Origin: CAYGOC01 sp964351495
GTDB taxonomy: Bacteria; Chlamydiota; Chlamydiia; Chlamydiales; SM23-39
Assembly: GCA_964351495.1 (NCBI GenBank)
Contig: CAYGOC010000013.1
Location: 1 to 60,090 of the forward strand
Direction: 5' to 3'
Length of the DNA stretch: 60,090 bases
The translations under genes were made by a program, and so were the position numbers. Shown here piece by piece: positions 43,960-51,381 of the stretch. Numbering within the stretch: position 1 is the stretch's first letter; every line of letters starts with the position of its first letter. Under the pieces are notes generated by a model. The model saw only the letters and a program-made list of their open reading frames with translations, searched no databases and had not been told where the DNA came from.

Positions 43960-44991
43960 TTATCTAAATAATGCTTCTGAAAGAATCTGTTCAGGAGGAA
44001 ACTTAAAAAATCTAGGACAAACATTTAAAATAACTCCACCTTCTTTTCTGTCCAAACTAGCTTTTGCTTCCCGAATAGCATCAACAGCGACTCCTGCAGA
44101 GTTAGGGCTATCTTCGACACGTATATGCATTTCTAAATTAAAAGGCATTCCTAGAAGACCTTGACCAGAAATATTGATAAAACCTTCTTTAAAGTCTTGG
44201 AGATGAGGGATGTAGTCGCTAGGACCTACCCCTGCACTAAACTCTTGGTTAGCAAAACCCTTAAGAGCCAATTCCTTTGTCTTCTTTTTATGCATTCCTC
44301 TATGGAGATCTTTCATGTTTTTGAAGTCATTATTTCCTCCAATATTAAGCTGGTAAGTGTTGTTTATTTTAATCCCTTTTTGATCAAGAAGTTTCAGTAA
44401 AAGTTGGTGGAATGTTGTAGATCCAACTTGACTCTTTATATCATCTCCTAGTAGAGGTAAATTTTTAGACTCAAATAAATCAACAAATTGGGGGTTATTT
44501 GCAATAATAGCTGGAGTGCAGTTTATAAAAGAGCAGCCGGCATGGGCAGCTACTTTAGCATAATATTCAGAGGCTTTTTGAGCTCCTACAGGTAAATAGC
44601 TGATAACAACATCAACTTGTTTTTTATTTAGAAGAGAAGAAAGCTCTTGAATTGATATCTCTTCAGAACATCTTTTATCTATTAAAATTTCTTTTAAAAG
44701 TGTTTCGCTTAATCCATCAAGAAGAGGGCCTGCTTGAACGATCACTTCTGATGTAATATTAAAGTATTTTGTAGTGCAGTTAGGGTGTGCAAAAGCAGCC
44801 TCAGATAAAACCTTCCCGACCTTTTGACTATCTACATCAAAAGCAGCCACAACTTCGATATCTTTAATTTCATAATTAGCTATCTTTTTAGAAACGATTC
44901 CTGTAGTTAGCTTTCCTATCTTATCCGCTTCTATAGCTTGTAATAAGCTGCAAGCACAATTACCTACACCAATAATAGCTATTCTAATCAT
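43960..44991 (-). CDS. myo-Inositol-1-phosphate synthase family cyclase
   Basis: A 343-residue member of the inositol-phosphate synthase family, closest in style to the actinobacterial/archaeal short form (about 360-390 residues). NAD-binding GVGNCACSLLQA is at about 7-18, followed by VVAAFDVDSQKVGK, PVGAQKASEYY, LLGDDIKSQVGSTTFHQLL, LNIGGNNDFKN and DSPNSAGVAVDAIREAK, all near identical to the family core. It isomerises a hexose 6-phosphate into a cyclic polyol phosphate by an internal oxidation-aldol-reduction. The aristeromycin pathway uses a homologue that instead makes a five-membered ring from fructose 6-phosphate. It is the first gene of the operon. Confidence 0.92.
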   Translation of the reverse strand: MIRIAIIGVGNCACSLLQAIEADKIGKLTTGIVSKKIANYEIKDIEVVAAFDVDSQKVGKVLSEAAFAHPNCTTKYFNITSEVIVQAGPLLDGLSETLLKEILIDKRCSEEISIQELSSLLNKKQVDVVISYLPVGAQKASEYYAKVAAHAGCSFINCTPAIIANNPQFVDLFESKNLPLLGDDIKSQVGSTTFHQLLLKLLDQKGIKINNTYQLNIGGNNDFKNMKDLHRGMHKKKTKELALKGFANQEFSAGVGPSDYIPHLQDFKEGFINISGQGLLGMPFNLEMHIRVEDSPNSAGVAVDAIREAKASLDRKEGGVILNVCPRFFKFPPEQILSEALFR

Positions 44992-45148
44992 ACCTAAAAT
45001 GCTCCATTTTTTTTAAATAAAGTAATATTTTTATTTAATCCGTTTTTTTTTTCAATAAATTTTTTTTCATATCCAGAGTTGATGTTGTTATCGTTTAAAG
45101 TAGGCAAAGAAAAGACTTATGAAGAGCGCCAAGATAAAGAGGAGTAAC
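44992..45148. promoter_or_regulatory. AT-rich region upstream of the biosynthetic operon
   Basis: The 157 bp before the cyclase ATG are dominated by T and A runs. On the minus strand TTGAAA (complement of 45050-45055) is a fair -35 hexamer, but no good -10 sits at the proper spacing. The operon promoter probably lies here. No operator palindrome is apparent. Confidence 0.4.
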
Positions 45149-45304
45149 TTAAAAAATATTAAATAGAGCTTTCCTCTCAAAAACAAGCAAAGCACTAAAG
45201 CCTATTTTTTGCTCTTCAATGGGTAGCTTGCTATTTTCTGCTTCTAGTATCCTCAGCCTTTGGGTTTCCGATACAGTCATATCCCCAAATTTATTTTTCC
45301 AGGC
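45149..45304 (-). pseudogene. IS3-family transposase OrfA remnant
   Basis: The minus frame encodes AWKNKFGDMTVSETQRLRIL followed by EAENSKL, the second half of the leucine-zipper OrfA of IS3-type elements (usual form WKxKYGGMxVSExxRLxxLExENxKL). Upstream a stop codon abuts the match, so the helix-turn-helix half is gone. After ENSKL the frame is no longer homologous. It lies on the opposite strand to the OrfB remnant at 32994-33224, and the operon sits between them. The 45305-45426 stretch shows nothing else. Confidence 0.78.
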
Positions 45305-45426
45305 CTAAAAGATTCCTCTAGAAATATCTAGATAAATTAAAAAATTTCGGCTTAGATTCTCCTTTGTTATCTAGCATAGCTTCAGGAGGTATATAAGGTG
45401 GTATTGGAGCTAAATTCTTTGAAACT

Positions 45427-45672
45427 TTAAAAATTAGAATAGATTAGAGAAATGTTTTTTGAAAGGAATTCAAAAAAGTTTTTCATTAGAAGGGGAACTA
45501 AAGTCCCCTCAGGAGGCTGATAATTAGGAGGTCTATGGGTGTAGTGTGAGTCTTCTCGAAATTTTTCTGACAATTTTTCACGCTTCCTAAAAGCAGCTAA
45601 AGAATCTTGAAGAGAAGAAGTTGGTTTTTCTTTAGGATTATAAACCCCACTTTCAAGAATGTCTTTTTCCAT
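45427..45672 (-). CDS. Small ORF, paralogue of the one at 47809
   Basis: 81 residues. It shares ILESGxYNP, SSLxxSLxAFRKxEKLSE and FRxDSxY with the ORF at 47809-48024. Shared coding-level similarity in two places suggests both were, or are, real protein ends. No RBS of note, no known domain. It sits between the OrfA remnant and the tRNA fragment at 45803. It could be a truncated copy of a larger gene. Confidence 0.45.
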   Translation of the reverse strand: MEKDILESGVYNPKEKPTSSLQDSLAAFRKREKLSEKFREDSHYTHRPPNYQPPEGTLVPLLMKNFFEFLSKNISLIYSNF

Positions 45673-45802
45673 TTGAAAGATATTTTCTCAACTGAGGAAT
45701 CAGTTTTTTTACTTTTATTAAAGAGGTCCGCTGAACAGGTGCGTTTCACCCTTTCAAAAAGGGAATTTTCCATAAAACGCTTCTTTTTAAGAGGTAAGAA
45801 AA

Positions 45803-45844
45803 TGGGGCAACCTGGACTTGAACCAGGGACCGACGGGTTATGAG
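45803..45844 (-). repeat. 3'-half tRNA fragment (island attachment remnant)
   Basis: 42 bp identical to the 3' half of the tRNA at 53297-53370, from the discriminator base to the anticodon loop, ending with the core GTTATGAG (45837-45844). It then passes directly into the 166-bp repeat. The 5' half of the tRNA is absent, so it is not functional. Confidence 0.93.
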
Positions 45845-46002
45845 GGAGAAAGAATTCTAGTTTATCCAGTAAAGACCAACTCTTATCAACACTAGTATAA
45901 GAGCTTTAAGCAATGATTGCTACTGATTGTTGTGGGTCTTTACTAGAAAAAATTGCACCTCAGTGCACCATTTTTGCACCCAATTTCAACCTTCATAAAT
46001 TT
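45837..46002. repeat. Right copy of the 166-bp island-end direct repeat
   Basis: Partner of 31642-31807 (152/166 identical, ungapped). It begins in the tRNA core, so this is a hybrid attachment site: island end joined to the 3' half of the tRNA. The stretch between 45673 and the toxin gene at 46067 holds only this repeat and the tRNA fragment. Confidence 0.9.
45954..45980. promoter_or_regulatory. Three TGCACC iterons in the right repeat
   Basis: TGCACC starts at 45954, 45964 and 45975, the same 10- and 11-bp spacing as at 31759-31785. This part of the repeat is free of mismatches between copies, which fits a protein-binding site. Confidence 0.5.
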
Positions 46003-46066
46003 CTTTTGATTCTAAATTATTTTATGTGATTCAATCCTAAACCCCAAAAAATCTTAAGAGGTTCGT

Positions 46067-47488
46067 ATGCGAAAGATAAAGCTATGGGTTAATCTTTTTA
46101 TGATAGCTTTAATGCCTTTTTCTTTTGTGCATGCAGAAGAGATATTTCCTCCTATATTTATCTTTTCCAATCCAGAGTTCATAAAATGGAAAGCTCCTAA
46201 AAATTATGATCAAATTTTAGAGCTTTTAGATGAGATAGAGTCAGATGATTTTGAAAAAAAATATTCTCAAGAAGACTTACAAAATATCACAGAATATCTC
46301 ATCTTTTTAGCTAGAGAAGGTTTATTGCCTGGAGAATTTAAAGAAGCTCTTGAACTAGAAGAAGATATTGAAGAATTACTTCAGGGTAGGGATCTATATG
46401 AGTCTACCGGTTTTTCTAAGAATCCTCAAGGATATCTATTTGAATCGAGGGTGTTTTATTTGAATTCTTCTTTTTCTATTACAAACTGCGGTTTTGGTAA
46501 GTGCTGGAAGAAGACAAAAAAGTTTGTAAAGAAGCATAAGACAGCAATTATCGTTGGGACTGTAGTTGTACTAGCAGTAACAGCTACTGTGGTAGCCTTA
46601 GCTGTGGCTTCTTCCACCCAAGCTGCAGCGGTTGCCTCTGGGGCAGTGGCTGCTGTAGCAGAAGGTTCTAAAAAGCCTGAGGGAAAAAAATTTATAAAGG
46701 ATTCAGAGCTTAAGGAATCAACTGAACTAGAAAAGGTAGTGGAAGAGCCTGTTTATGCTTTTAAAGAGTTTTTAGTAGAGGATAAAACTCTACAAAAAGA
46801 ATCAAGCTTAGGAAAAAATCAGGATAGTTCCTTTTCAGAAAAAGCAAGGGAGTTAGGATCTTGTTTAGCTCATGAAGTATATCAAGAGGTTACAGAGTTA
46901 GTTAGTGTAATGCCTCAGCTTTGTGAGGAAGTGAAGTCTATAGGTTCTAAAATTTTACCAGAAAGTATTTGCAATGATGAGATGTTTTCTAGCCCTACAG
47001 AAAACTACGAAAAGGTAATTTCTAAGGGACACGAAGTAATTGATAAGGTTTTTGGTACAGATCAATCCTATAAATTTGGAAAAGAGGCTAGAGCTTATGG
47101 AAAGAAAGATGTTTTTGATGTTGGAATAATACCTATACCTGGAATGATTGGTAAAAATGGATCTATTAATGTAAAAAAGTTTTCAAATCTGGGAAAAAAG
47201 TTAGATAGAGGTGGTTTTACTAAAGCAGGAAGGAGCTCTATGAAGCATGGATATAGAGAAGGAAGCGTTTTCCCTAAACCTTTAGGAAGTCCTCCTCAAA
47301 TAAATAATCATGGACAAGAAGTGTTAAATGAAATTTTGAATCATCCTCAAAAAATTATAAAGCAATATACGCATCGGACACACGGTGCAGTAATTGAGAT
47401 TGAAGCTCCTGGAATTGGCGGTGTTAGATTTCGTGGAGATGGAAGCGAAATGATTGGATTTTTAGAGCCTTATTGGCTGAAGAACTAA
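46067..47488 (+). CDS. Secreted toxin-like protein with C-terminal toxin domain
   Basis: A 473-residue protein. It has a signal peptide (residues 1-23, ending SFVHAEE), an N-terminal helical domain, a hydrophobic Ala/Val-rich segment (about 160-200; AIIVGTVVVLAVTATVVALAVA) that could insert in a membrane, a long linker, and a C-terminal module (about 395-473). The module contains GQEVLNEILNHP, YTHRTHGAVIEIEAPGIG and GSEMIGFLEP. This end looks like the exchangeable toxin tips of polymorphic toxins: short, basic/His-bearing, followed at once by a small gene. I cannot name the toxin family or activity. AGAGG precedes the ATG. Confidence 0.75.
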   Translation: MRKIKLWVNLFMIALMPFSFVHAEEIFPPIFIFSNPEFIKWKAPKNYDQILELLDEIESDDFEKKYSQEDLQNITEYLIFLAREGLLPGEFKEALELEEDIEELLQGRDLYESTGFSKNPQGYLFESRVFYLNSSFSITNCGFGKCWKKTKKFVKKHKTAIIVGTVVVLAVTATVVALAVASSTQAAAVASGAVAAVAEGSKKPEGKKFIKDSELKESTELEKVVEEPVYAFKEFLVEDKTLQKESSLGKNQDSSFSEKARELGSCLAHEVYQEVTELVSVMPQLCEEVKSIGSKILPESICNDEMFSSPTENYEKVISKGHEVIDKVFGTDQSYKFGKEARAYGKKDVFDVGIIPIPGMIGKNGSINVKKFSNLGKKLDRGGFTKAGRSSMKHGYREGSVFPKPLGSPPQINNHGQEVLNEILNHPQKIIKQYTHRTHGAVIEIEAPGIGGVRFRGDGSEMIGFLEPYWLKN

Positions 47489-47501
47489 AATAGGAGTTTT
47501 T

Positions 47502-47720
47502 ATGGATCATGAAGGATTTTCTATTGTAATAGCCAATGATGATAGAGAAAAAGTTTTTGCTGAAATCTATTTCAATGGAGAACAATGGGCAGAGATTTCT
47601 CAAGAAGATAAAAAACCAGTAATCACTCTTTTTGCCCCTCTAAAAGGGGATCGGTTAGATTTTTTTTTAGATGAATTTTTAGATGTTATTGAAAAGGCTA
47701 AAAAGAAGCTTTTAGGTTAG
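47502..47720 (+). CDS. Candidate immunity protein for the upstream toxin
   Basis: A 72-residue acidic protein (FSIVIANDDREKVFAEIYFN, then EQWAEISQED) starting 13 bp after the toxin stop with AGGAG before its ATG. Size, acidity and position fit an immunity protein that binds and blocks the C-terminal toxin domain. No catalytic motif is expected or seen. The assignment rests on context and on its pattern of a small beta sheet followed by a C-terminal helix. Confidence 0.68.
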   Translation: MDHEGFSIVIANDDREKVFAEIYFNGEQWAEISQEDKKPVITLFAPLKGDRLDFFLDEFLDVIEKAKKKLLG

Positions 47721-47808
47721 ATGATGATAAATAAAGAATTTTCATCTGAGGTTATAAACTCTTTTTGCTTTTGCTTTTCGCCTGTATCTGTTTTGTTTAG
47801 GCTATTAT

Positions 47809-48024
47809 TTAGCAAAAAGGAAAGGATGAATAGGTAGAGTCACTACGGAATTCCTCTGATAATTTTTCATCTTTCCTAAAAGCATCTAAAGAATTTTTTA
47901 AGGAAGAAACTAGTGTTCCCTCAGGATTATAAGCTCCACTTTCGAGAATCCTCTCCTCCATTTCCAAAATAGGAATCGTATTTTGCAATTCTTTAAAAGC
48001 TTCAACACAACAGGTGTGTTCCAT
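47809..48024 (-). CDS. Small ORF, paralogue of the one at 45427
   Basis: 71 residues: MEERILESGAYNP, SSLKNSLDAFRKDEKLSEEF. The match to the ORF at 45427-45672 covers most of both proteins. The N terminus here has 20 extra residues (from MEHTCCVEAFKEL). It sits just left of the YhcG-type pseudogene and runs in the opposite direction. Family and function unknown. Confidence 0.45.
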   Translation of the reverse strand: MEHTCCVEAFKELQNTIPILEMEERILESGAYNPEGTLVSSLKNSLDAFRKDEKLSEEFRSDSTYSSFPFC

Positions 48025-48132
48025 TTCTATAAAAAGACAACTACTCGTGCCAAATCAAAGCTAACTTTTTTAATAGAACTATCTTTCAAGGGGTTCCTTC
48101 TAGTGGCATTTAAACAAAATGGGGCAAGGTCA

Positions 48133-49082
48133 CTTCTCTTTATTGAGATATTGGACATAGGCTTTCAAAGAAAACTACTTCGGAAGGATGGGGGGGGTAA
48201 GACTGTGGAGAGCTTGTCTAAAGATCTTGGGAGCACGTTTCCTGGAGTTGCTGGGTTTTCAAAGAGAAATTTAGAGCTAATGCGGCAATTTGCTGAAAGC
48301 TACCCAGATGGTATTTACGAAACAGCTGTTTCGCAAATTCCTTGGGGTCACAATATTGTCTTGATGCAGCGCCTTCATTCACATGCTGAGCGCCTTTGGT
48401 ACTCTGAGCAAATCATCAAAAATGGTTGGTCTCGGAATGTATTAGTGATGAGAATAGAGTCCAAGTTACACAAGAGAAAAGGAAAAGCAGTCAATAATTT
48501 TGCACTAACGCTTCCAGAGCCTCATTCAGACTTGGCTGCCGAATCCCTAAAAGACCCTTATTGTTTAGATTTTTTGACTTTATCTGACGAAGCACATGAA
48601 AAAGAAATCGAGCAGGGATTGGTCGACCATTTGTAGAAGTTTCTCTTAGAACTGGGTCAAGGCTTTGCCTTTATAGAAGGCAGTACCACCTAGAAGTTGG
48701 AGGAGAGGATTCTTATATTGACCTGTTGTTTTATCACTTTAAGCTCAAGTGTTTTGTTGTGATCGAATTAAAAGCGGGTCCGTTTAAAGCAGCTGATGCA
48801 GGTCAGGTCAATTTTTATCTCACAGCGATTGACAGGTCTCTAAAACAGCCAGAAGATAATCCAACCATTGGTATTATACTGTGTAAAGAAAAGAACAGAA
48901 TTACCGCTGAGTATGCTTTGAATAATTTAAAAAGCCCTATAGGAGTATCTAGTTATCAAGTTCAATTTATGGAGAAATTACCTAGAGAACTGAAAGGTAA
49001 ACTACCCACAATTGCTGAATTAGAGGCGGAGTTAAGTAACGAGCGAAAGCCTACATACTCAAAGAAAAGAAAGAAGAAATAA
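48133..49082 (+). pseudogene. YhcG-type PDDEXK nuclease (DUF1016), broken copy
   Basis: Homology to DUF1016 nucleases runs through VESLSKDLGSTFPGVAGFSK, QIPWGHNIVLMQRL, NGWSRNVLVMRIESKL, LKDPYCLDFLTLSDEA and YIDLLFYHFKLKCFVVIELK to LPTIAELEAEL. The reading is broken twice. A TAG at 48634-48636 interrupts DHL-KFLLELG. A frameshift near 48680 is needed to continue into RQYHLEVGGED. The N-terminal domain is cut off near an IS-end-like sequence (48117-48132). It is a relative, not a copy, of the gene at 30365-31204 and keeps the C-terminal tail that gene lacks. Confidence 0.85.
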
Positions 49083-49102
49083 TAAAAAGATGTCTATGTA
49101 TT

Positions 49103-49130
49103 TTAAAATTGTCTAGCAGCTGTTAGACAA
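49103..49130 (-). terminator. Hairpin terminator of the 49153-50655 gene
   Basis: TTGTCTA (49109-49115) pairs with TAGACAA (49124-49130), and the stem can extend inward. On the minus strand it is followed by TTTTAAAA. It lies between two converging genes. Confidence 0.55.
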
Positions 49131-49152
49131 AGGTAAAGACCTTAAAATTAAG

Positions 49153-50655
49153 CTATGCCTGGATAAAGTATCCATAACCGTTTTGCTTATCGAGCTTAAA
49201 AATATGCCCCTTTTCTGCTAGAGCATCAACGATTCGTTTAAGCCATCTTTGGTTGAGTTCTTCATCGGAAACAAAGCAGCCCAAATGCTTACATCCTAAC
49301 CGATTGTATTCTTTAAGAAAGAATGTTTCAGGTTCATCAGAGTTGTGATCGAGTCTAATATATCGTTTTCCTTTCAATGAGGCTTCTTCAGGTGTTTTCT
49401 GTACTGCTGCATTGATTGCATCAATAACATCTATTATAGCCTTTCTCATTGTGACTTGGGTTGTTTCCCATTCAAAATTCCAATCGTCTCCAGAGCCTGT
49501 TTTTAGTTTTCTTCCTGTACGCATTTCTGCAGCTTCGTCTAGATCTAGCCCAAGAGATTCTAGATCGAGCACTTGGATTGGTTTGCGTGGATTTTCTAGG
49601 ATGCCATTTCTCTGATAAAATTCGTGCATAGCTCTATCGGATCGAATTTCTTCTACTCGGTGCTCTCTAACTCCTTCCGCGGTTCTATATCGGGGGTTAA
49701 CACCTTGTTTTCTGGCTTCGGCAAGGACAAGATCAATTTGTTCTTCGGAATGCAAACAGCTAACTAAGCCTCGACGTTCGAAACCTCCGCCAAAGATCCC
49801 AGTAGAAGCACTATCCATTTCTTCGAGGTCAATGAGAGCAATTCGTCTGGATCCTTGGAACTCTGGCGCAGTATCAACTACAGGCATATTACGCCACTCA
49901 ACGTCGCTAAATCCTGTTTTTGCAATAAATACGGCTAATTGTCTTGCTGTCTCATTTAGCCCGGAGAGTTGATAAAAGTGTTCTTGTGCGCTCTCATTTT
50001 GATGAATATCAACATATTCCTCAGCAATCAAAGACATTCCATTTACAGTGAACTTTTTAGCATGAGGAATAAGCAATAACCCAAGTTGATGTGCTAAGCA
50101 GACTTCCTTGGCTTTGACCATATTAGCAAAACGCGATTCGGTAATGTCTTCGGAAGAAAGAACCCCAGCAGCTCGAGAAACACCCGCTCCAGGAAAGGCC
50201 ATTTTAAAAACAAGATTAGGAACAGATGTTAGACCGAAAACAAGGTTATTTACGCTAGAATGCCAGACAATTTCACCATCCTCTTCTTGTCTATGGATTT
50301 TTGGCATAAGCTCTTGGATTTTTCGAGCTGTAACTTCAGAAATATTGATACCCTCTTCGACTTTTGCTTGAACGTCTATGATATAAAAACTGTGGGGGTA
50401 TCTGAGAGCTGCTTTCGCAATAAGCATAAGAGCAGGAATGATCAAAGTAAAATAAGAAACAATTTTGAGGGCTGTTGTAAGAAATGAAGATTGACCTGGA
50501 GTTAAAACAACGCCTTCAGAGCCTTGTTCTACATGACCTGGGATTACATAAGCTTTTTTACCGCCGAGATAGAAATAGTTATCAATTTTCTCTGAAAGCG
50601 GCCCGGACTGAGACCCAAAACTTACAGGTGTAAAAAAACTTATTTGATTCCCCAT
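49153..50655 (-). CDS. Chlamydial protein with a divergent kinase-like core
   Basis: A 500-residue protein. Residues about 58-90 are hydrophobic (FLTTALKIVSYFTLIIPALMLIAKAAL) and are preceded by a polar N terminus, a layout frequent in chlamydial membrane or secreted proteins. The following 180 residues hint at a protein-kinase fold: a lysine in NLVFKMAF, a hinge-like SLIAEEYVDIHQ and an acidic IALIDLEEM where DFG would be. No HRD catalytic loop is visible, so it would be inactive or very divergent. The C-terminal 150 residues are rich in charged helices. I am confident the gene is real, but the fold is a guess. Confidence 0.72.
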   Translation of the reverse strand: MGNQISFFTPVSFGSQSGPLSEKIDNYFYLGGKKAYVIPGHVEQGSEGVVLTPGQSSFLTTALKIVSYFTLIIPALMLIAKAALRYPHSFYIIDVQAKVEEGINISEVTARKIQELMPKIHRQEEDGEIVWHSSVNNLVFGLTSVPNLVFKMAFPGAGVSRAAGVLSSEDITESRFANMVKAKEVCLAHQLGLLLIPHAKKFTVNGMSLIAEEYVDIHQNESAQEHFYQLSGLNETARQLAVFIAKTGFSDVEWRNMPVVDTAPEFQGSRRIALIDLEEMDSASTGIFGGGFERRGLVSCLHSEEQIDLVLAEARKQGVNPRYRTAEGVREHRVEEIRSDRAMHEFYQRNGILENPRKPIQVLDLESLGLDLDEAAEMRTGRKLKTGSGDDWNFEWETTQVTMRKAIIDVIDAINAAVQKTPEEASLKGKRYIRLDHNSDEPETFFLKEYNRLGCKHLGCFVSDEELNQRWLKRIVDALAEKGHIFKLDKQNGYGYFIQA

Positions 50656-51180
50656 TTCTTCCTCTTTTGGTTAGAGGGAAATATTTTAACATGGGGGAGG
50701 GGTAAAAAACCAATAGGATTTTCAGGTAAAATTTTTTGTTTACGATCCTCTTCTGAGAGACGTTTTCAAAGAATTAGTTTGCAGCTTCAGTGTGAGAAAA
50801 CCCCTCTTTATTCTTTGGGTTAGCATCTTGAATAAAAACGTGACAGTCAGCTCTAGGATGACTGCTAGCTAGATACTCACTTATCATATCTTCTTGAACC
50901 TTTTCTTGTTCTGGCTTGTTCGTATAATAGCGAATGATAAAAAAGGCCCAGATTTTCCCCTTTTTTGCGAATTGTAGCCATATGCTCAAAATCCTTGTTT
51001 GAAGTGATAAAATTGAGCAGTGATAAAACTAAAGTGATGTCTCATGTTGTAGTGTGTTGTAATTAATAGCTTTGCAGTGTGCCAAAATTGTGCTAAGGAG
51101 TCAATTTCCTTGGTGAATTTTAATTTTAGACAGCCTGTTTAAGTCTTCTAATCAACTTACTTACAACATGTTAAATAAAA
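50656..51180. other. Non-coding accessory stretch
   Basis: No convincing gene. A 71-codon minus frame at 50774-50989 has no RBS, no family and odd composition, and I treat it as unproven. The sequence leads into the tRNA fragment at 51181. From 51226 to 51381 it continues as island-end DNA before abiEii. Confidence 0.5.
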
Positions 51181-51225
51181 TGGGGCAACCTGGACTTGAA
51201 CCAGGGACCGACGGGTTATGAGTCC
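51181..51225 (-). repeat. 3'-half tRNA fragment (second attachment remnant)
   Basis: 45 bp identical to the 3' half of the tRNA at 53297-53370, including three bases beyond the core on the anticodon-stem side (core GTTATGAG at 51215-51222). The flank then diverges. It marks the far end of the small AbiE-carrying island. Confidence 0.93.
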
Positions 51226-51381
51226 CATTCTTAGTATAACTCTGAACGATTCAGAATATACCAGAATCGCACTTTCCTATGAAGATCATTAAGGTTTTAT
51301 TCAGGCTGGCTCTTAAATATTCACTTGCTTTCCTGTCAGTTGCGGAAAAAATGCGGAAAATCGGCGATGACAGGTCAATGC

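Noticed and set aside
33371..44991. Reading the operon as an inositol degradation cluster
   Set aside because: The iolB-E type genes, an inositol transporter and a regulator are absent, while a cyclase that makes cyclitols is the first gene, so synthesis fits better than breakdown.
33371..44991. Reading the operon as an aminoglycoside pathway
   Set aside because: No aminotransferase or glycosyltransferase is present. An APH-fold kinase alone is not evidence for aminoglycosides.
45607..45843. Plus-strand ORF ending GQPGLEPGTDGL
   Set aside because: Its end is a translation of the tRNA 3' fragment, a well-known false protein. The remainder overlaps the opposite-strand ORF.
48117..48132. AAATGGGGCAAGGTCA as a second full IS end
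   Set aside because: Only 16 bases match the end at 33243-33266 and no transposase sequence is next to it. Noted only as a possible scar.
50774..50989. 71-codon minus ORF
   Set aside because: No RBS, no family and no paralogue. It lies in degraded accessory DNA. Left as unproven rather than annotated.
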